NCBI GenBank assembly: GCA_001550305.1
Contig: LRTP01000544.1
Location: 1-33,950, forward strand
Reading direction: 5' to 3'
From: Streptomyces diastatochromogenes
Lineage (GTDB): Bacteria; Actinomycetota; Actinomycetes; Streptomycetales; Streptomycetaceae
DNA: 33,950 nt
In this document: one piece after another, positions 31,617 through 33,950 of the stretch
How positions within the stretch are numbered: the stretch's first letter is position 1
Layout: each line of letters begins with the position of its first letter
Notes under the pieces: model-generated
What the model saw: the letters and a program-made list of their open reading frames with translations, nothing else
Told to the model about the DNA's origin: nothing
The model's database searches: none
Program-made: the position numbers and the translations under genes

Positions 31617-32927
31617 TCACACCGCGGCCCGCTCCAGTCTGTTGTCCATGCCGCACTGCAGGGCGTACGCGAAGCCGAGCGGGTTGCTCCACGCGTCGGC
31701 GAAATGCCGGGCGAGCCCGTGGACGATCTCGCCCGCGGTCTCCCGGCCGCCGAGATAACGGGTGACGTACGCGTGCGCGTACTCGGCGGCGAACAGCTGC
31801 GGCATCTCGATCTGCGGCCCCAGCACCCCGCCCGCGCCCGCCTCGATGAGCGCGCCGCCCAGGCGTGCCGGCTCGGCGGTGGCGGGCAGCCCGCCGTAAC
31901 CGGCGTTGAGGAACACCAAGGGGCGCCGCGCGAGCAGGAGGTCGGCGGGGCCGCGCTCGGCGAGGACCGCAGGGACGTCGATGTCCTTGCCGTCGCTCAG
32001 CCGAAGGACCATCAGCGGGGCGCCGTCGTCGGCGACGGGTCTGAAGTGCCCGTGGCACCAGAAGTACATCAGCTGCTCGTCGAGTCCGCCGGAGCGCAGG
32101 GCGCGCAGCAGTTCGTCGCGCAGGGCGCGTTCGACGCGGACGGTGCCGGTGGCGAGGGCGCTCGCGACCTCGGCGGCCCGGGTGACGCCCTGCGGGTCGA
32201 TGCCCGTGTCGTGATTCAGGCTCACCACCGGTGACAAGGGCGGCGGCGGTGCGTCGTGCTCGTCGCCTGCGGGGACCGGGAAGCGAGGGTGGTGGCCGCC
32301 GGTCTGCTCGATCTGGTGCCGGTAGCCGAGGAAACGCCGGAAGGGTTCGCCGCCGGGACCGCCCGGCCCGTTCGTGGTGTCCTCGGGCAGCGCGAGCATC
32401 GGCCAGGGCAGGAACAGGTCGGAGTCGACGCGGATGCGCAACGGCTCCTCGCGGCTCAGCGCGTCGGTCAGGATCGCGCCGAAGCGCCGGGTGCCCCGGC
32501 CGCCGTCGCCGAGCAGCTCCCCGTACAGCAGGTGGGAGCCCTGGCGGGCGAGCTCGTCGAGGATCCCGCGCAGTTCCTGCCGGGGCTCGGCGGTGAGATC
32601 CGGGCAGGTGGCGTACGGGAAGTGGGGGCGGCCCCCGACCGGGATCCCGCGCTCGTCGACGGGCTGGAAGTCGACCAGCTCCCGTTTCCACAGCGCCCGC
32701 AGATGCGCCGCGGCGGCGGTGACGGCGGCCGGCTTCACATTCAGCCGCAGCGCGTGCTCGGTCGCGGACGGGGGCGCGGCCGGGCCGTACAGCCGGGCCC
32801 GGATGTGGTCGTCGGCGTGGGCGTCGAGGGCGAGGACCAGGTCCGGGTGACGGACGGTGGGGGCCGGGCGGCGGGTGAAGCCGCGGCTGGGGTCCTGGAC
32901 GACCTGGCTGAGAAGTTCGCGGGCCAT
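31617..32927 (-). CDS. CHAT-domain protein lacking the canonical catalytic cysteine
   Basis: The product is 436 residues from the ATG at 32927, five bases after the upstream gene's stop, with GGAGGG ten bases before it. An N-terminal helical part (about 1-110) precedes the caspase-like CHAT domain. The His half-site is intact (QLMYFWCHGHFRP, then RLSDGKDIDV). The position of the catalytic cysteine, usually VFLNACxS, reads VFLNAGYGG here, with Gly encoded at 31899-31901. The C-terminal block GGVLGPQIEMPQLFAAEYAH is typical for the end of the fold. The protein could be a catalytically dead scaffold, or the nucleophile may lie elsewhere. It forms an operon with the gene at 32933. Confidence 0.85.
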   Translation of the reverse strand: MARELLSQVVQDPSRGFTRRPAPTVRHPDLVLALDAHADDHIRARLYGPAAPPSATEHALRLNVKPAAVTAAAAHLRALWKRELVDFQPVDERGIPVGGRPHFPYATCPDLTAEPRQELRGILDELARQGSHLLYGELLGDGGRGTRRFGAILTDALSREEPLRIRVDSDLFLPWPMLALPEDTTNGPGGPGGEPFRRFLGYRHQIEQTGGHHPRFPVPAGDEHDAPPPPLSPVVSLNHDTGIDPQGVTRAAEVASALATGTVRVERALRDELLRALRSGGLDEQLMYFWCHGHFRPVADDGAPLMVLRLSDGKDIDVPAVLAERGPADLLLARRPLVFLNAGYGGLPATAEPARLGGALIEAGAGGVLGPQIEMPQLFAAEYAHAYVTRYLGGRETAGEIVHGLARHFADAWSNPLGFAYALQCGMDNRLERAAV

Positions 32928-32932
32928 CGGGC

Positions 32933-33950
32933 TCAGGCCCTCCGCGCGGACGGGCGGGGCGCGGGCGCGGTGGGCCGGTGCGGCCCCGGATCGGACGGGA
33001 CGACGTCGATCTCGGCCTCGACCTGCTGGAGGACGGTCCCGGTGGCGGGGTCCTCGACGGTGAAACGCAGCCGGTGCGAGCCGGGGCGGTGCGGGGTGAA
33101 GCGGAACTCCGCCCCGTCGGCGGGGACGCCGTGTGCGGGGTCGATCTCCGCATGGCCGAGGGAGGTCGCGCGGGCCGTGAGCGGGGGGAGCGGGGCGGTG
33201 GACCACGGGTGCCCGGGCCCGGGCACGACCTGGAGGGCGATACGGGCGGGCACGTCCGGGACGGGTACGTCGTCGAGAAGGGTCAGCCGGACGTGCGCCC
33301 TGGAGCCGTCGGGGCGGTCGCGGTCACCGGGGCGTGGGAAGCCGGGTCGTGGTTCGGGCTGGGTGTCGCGGGCCGCGCGCGGGATCAGCGGTTCGCCGGC
33401 CTCCGTCCACCCGAGCGTGTCCAGCAGGGCGGTGGGGTAGCGGCAGGCCAGTTCGTACGGCGGCTCGCCGTCCGGGGTCGGTCCGGCTTCGGCGAGGTCC
33501 ACCCAGGCCTCGCCCGCCTCGTCGCCGATCCCATGGAACACATGGCGGATCTCGGCCGCCCACTCACCGTTCAGGAAACGGTGGGCGGGGGAGCGGAGCG
33601 CGTACTCGAGCATGGTCCAGGCCCGCCCGTGCGGGCAGTCCGCCTCCTCGAAGAGCGCCAAGGCCCCCTCGAACAGCCGGTCGGCCTCGCGCCGACGCTC
33701 GCCCGTCCCGCCCGTTCCGCCAGTCCCGGCCGCCCCGTCCACGCCGTCCGTCCCGTCCGTACGGGCCAGGGTCAGCGCGTGGTGATGCAGTGTCCATGCC
33801 GTACCGAGCCGGTCGGAGACCTCATGGAAGCGGCCCTGGACGTTCGTGAACTCCTCCCGCCAGGGGAAGCCGGGCTCGTCCGCCCGCGCCACGGTCCACC
33901 ACAGGTGCGCCCACGCGGCGCCGCGCCGGTCGACCGCGCGATCGTGCAGC
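32933..33950 (-). CDS. TPR/helical-repeat protein with C-terminal beta-domain, partner of the CHAT protein (5' end outside window)
   Basis: The frame is open to the right edge, so at least 338 residues are coded here and the N-terminus is missing. The first part is helical with repeat character (AWAHLWWTVARADEP, FHEVSDRLGTAWTLHHHALT, RLFEGALALFEEADCPHGRA). It is interrupted by a Gly/Thr/Asp low-complexity linker (DGTDGVDGAAGTGGTGGTG). The C-terminal part (about 180 residues) looks beta-rich, with RAHVRLTLLDDVPVPDVPAR and RPGSHRLRFTVEDPATGTV. It ends five bases before the CHAT gene start, so the two are translationally coupled. In CHAT systems such partners often act as sensors or scaffolds. 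I do not recognise a named family. Confidence 0.75.
   Translation of the reverse strand, partial: LHDRAVDRRGAAWAHLWWTVARADEPGFPWREEFTNVQGRFHEVSDRLGTAWTLHHHALTLARTDGTDGVDGAAGTGGTGGTGERRREADRLFEGALALFEEADCPHGRAWTMLEYALRSPAHRFLNGEWAAEIRHVFHGIGDEAGEAWVDLAEAGPTPDGEPPYELACRYPTALLDTLGWTEAGEPLIPRAARDTQPEPRPGFPRPGDRDRPDGSRAHVRLTLLDDVPVPDVPARIALQVVPGPGHPWSTAPLPPLTARATSLGHAEIDPAHGVPADGAEFRFTPHRPGSHRLRFTVEDPATGTVLQQVEAEIDVVPSDPGPHRPTAPAPRPSARRA

Overview
The window reads as chromosomal DNA of a high-GC actinomycete, almost certainly Streptomyces. Coding regions are very GC-rich at the third codon position, GTG and TTG starts are common, and ATGA/GTGA stop-start overlaps are frequent. Mycothiol S-conjugate amidase (mca), a DUF4307 protein, a PP2C/SpoIIE-type PAS-GAF regulator and an ECF sigma factor all point the same way. 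From memory, the order msrA - metB - sigma factor - marR - ilvA - (insert) - greA - DUF4307 - mca matches a core Streptomyces neighbourhood. The left half and parts of the centre look accessory.

Layout. (1) 1-2960: a siderophore-uptake substrate-binding lipoprotein and the start of its FecCD permease run leftward. They diverge from a Tat/lipoprotein multicopper oxidase across an intergenic region holding a clear DmdR/IdeR-type iron box. (2) 3450-7136: a small membrane protein, then an operon of [3Fe-4S] ferredoxin, FAD ferredoxin reductase and cytochrome P450, i.e. a complete electron chain. (3) 7331-11561: accessory genes (BrkB/YihY membrane protein, aminoglycoside-phosphotransferase-like kinase, GNAT acetyltransferase, membrane protein, ABM monooxygenase-like protein), with a C-terminal remnant of a molybdenum hydroxylase large subunit. 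(4) 11898-14333: a large PAS-PAS-GAF-PP2C-HATPase regulator. (5) 14542-17251: msrA with a textbook SigR promoter, a hypothetical gene, a stray C-terminal piece of a second msrA, and a conserved membrane-anchored protein. (6) 17439-21663: metB, a sigma factor gene linked by a repeat-built overlapping leader ORF to a small membrane protein, marR, and ilvA with an ACT domain. (7) 21727-24574: a drug-type ABC exporter with a palindromic operator. Its original permease gene is broken into N- and C-terminal stubs around an intact paralogous permease and the 3' end of an arsM-like gene. (8) 24684-28963: a GAP-family membrane protein and a three-gene haem-peroxide module (unknown protein, DyP peroxidase, short catalase-like protein). 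(9) 29073-31484: greA, a DUF4307 protein, mca with a SigR-like promoter, and a small membrane protein. (10) 31617-33950: a CHAT-domain protein whose catalytic Cys position is Gly, and the 3' part of its upstream partner.

The common thread is iron and redox biology: iron uptake, copper oxidase, P450 chain, MsrA, cystathionine synthase, mycothiol detoxification, DyP and catalase-like enzymes. The window also carries an unusual number of gene remnants (about 2993-3382, 8236-8703, 11562-11897, 14542-14697, 22956-23159, 24046-24379, 24380-24574), marking repeated insertion and decay between core genes. I saw no tRNA, rRNA, CRISPR array or intact transposase. The most unusual structures are the tandemly duplicated translation-start region at 18865-19001, the split permease at 22956-24574, and the peroxidase module at 25721-28963.
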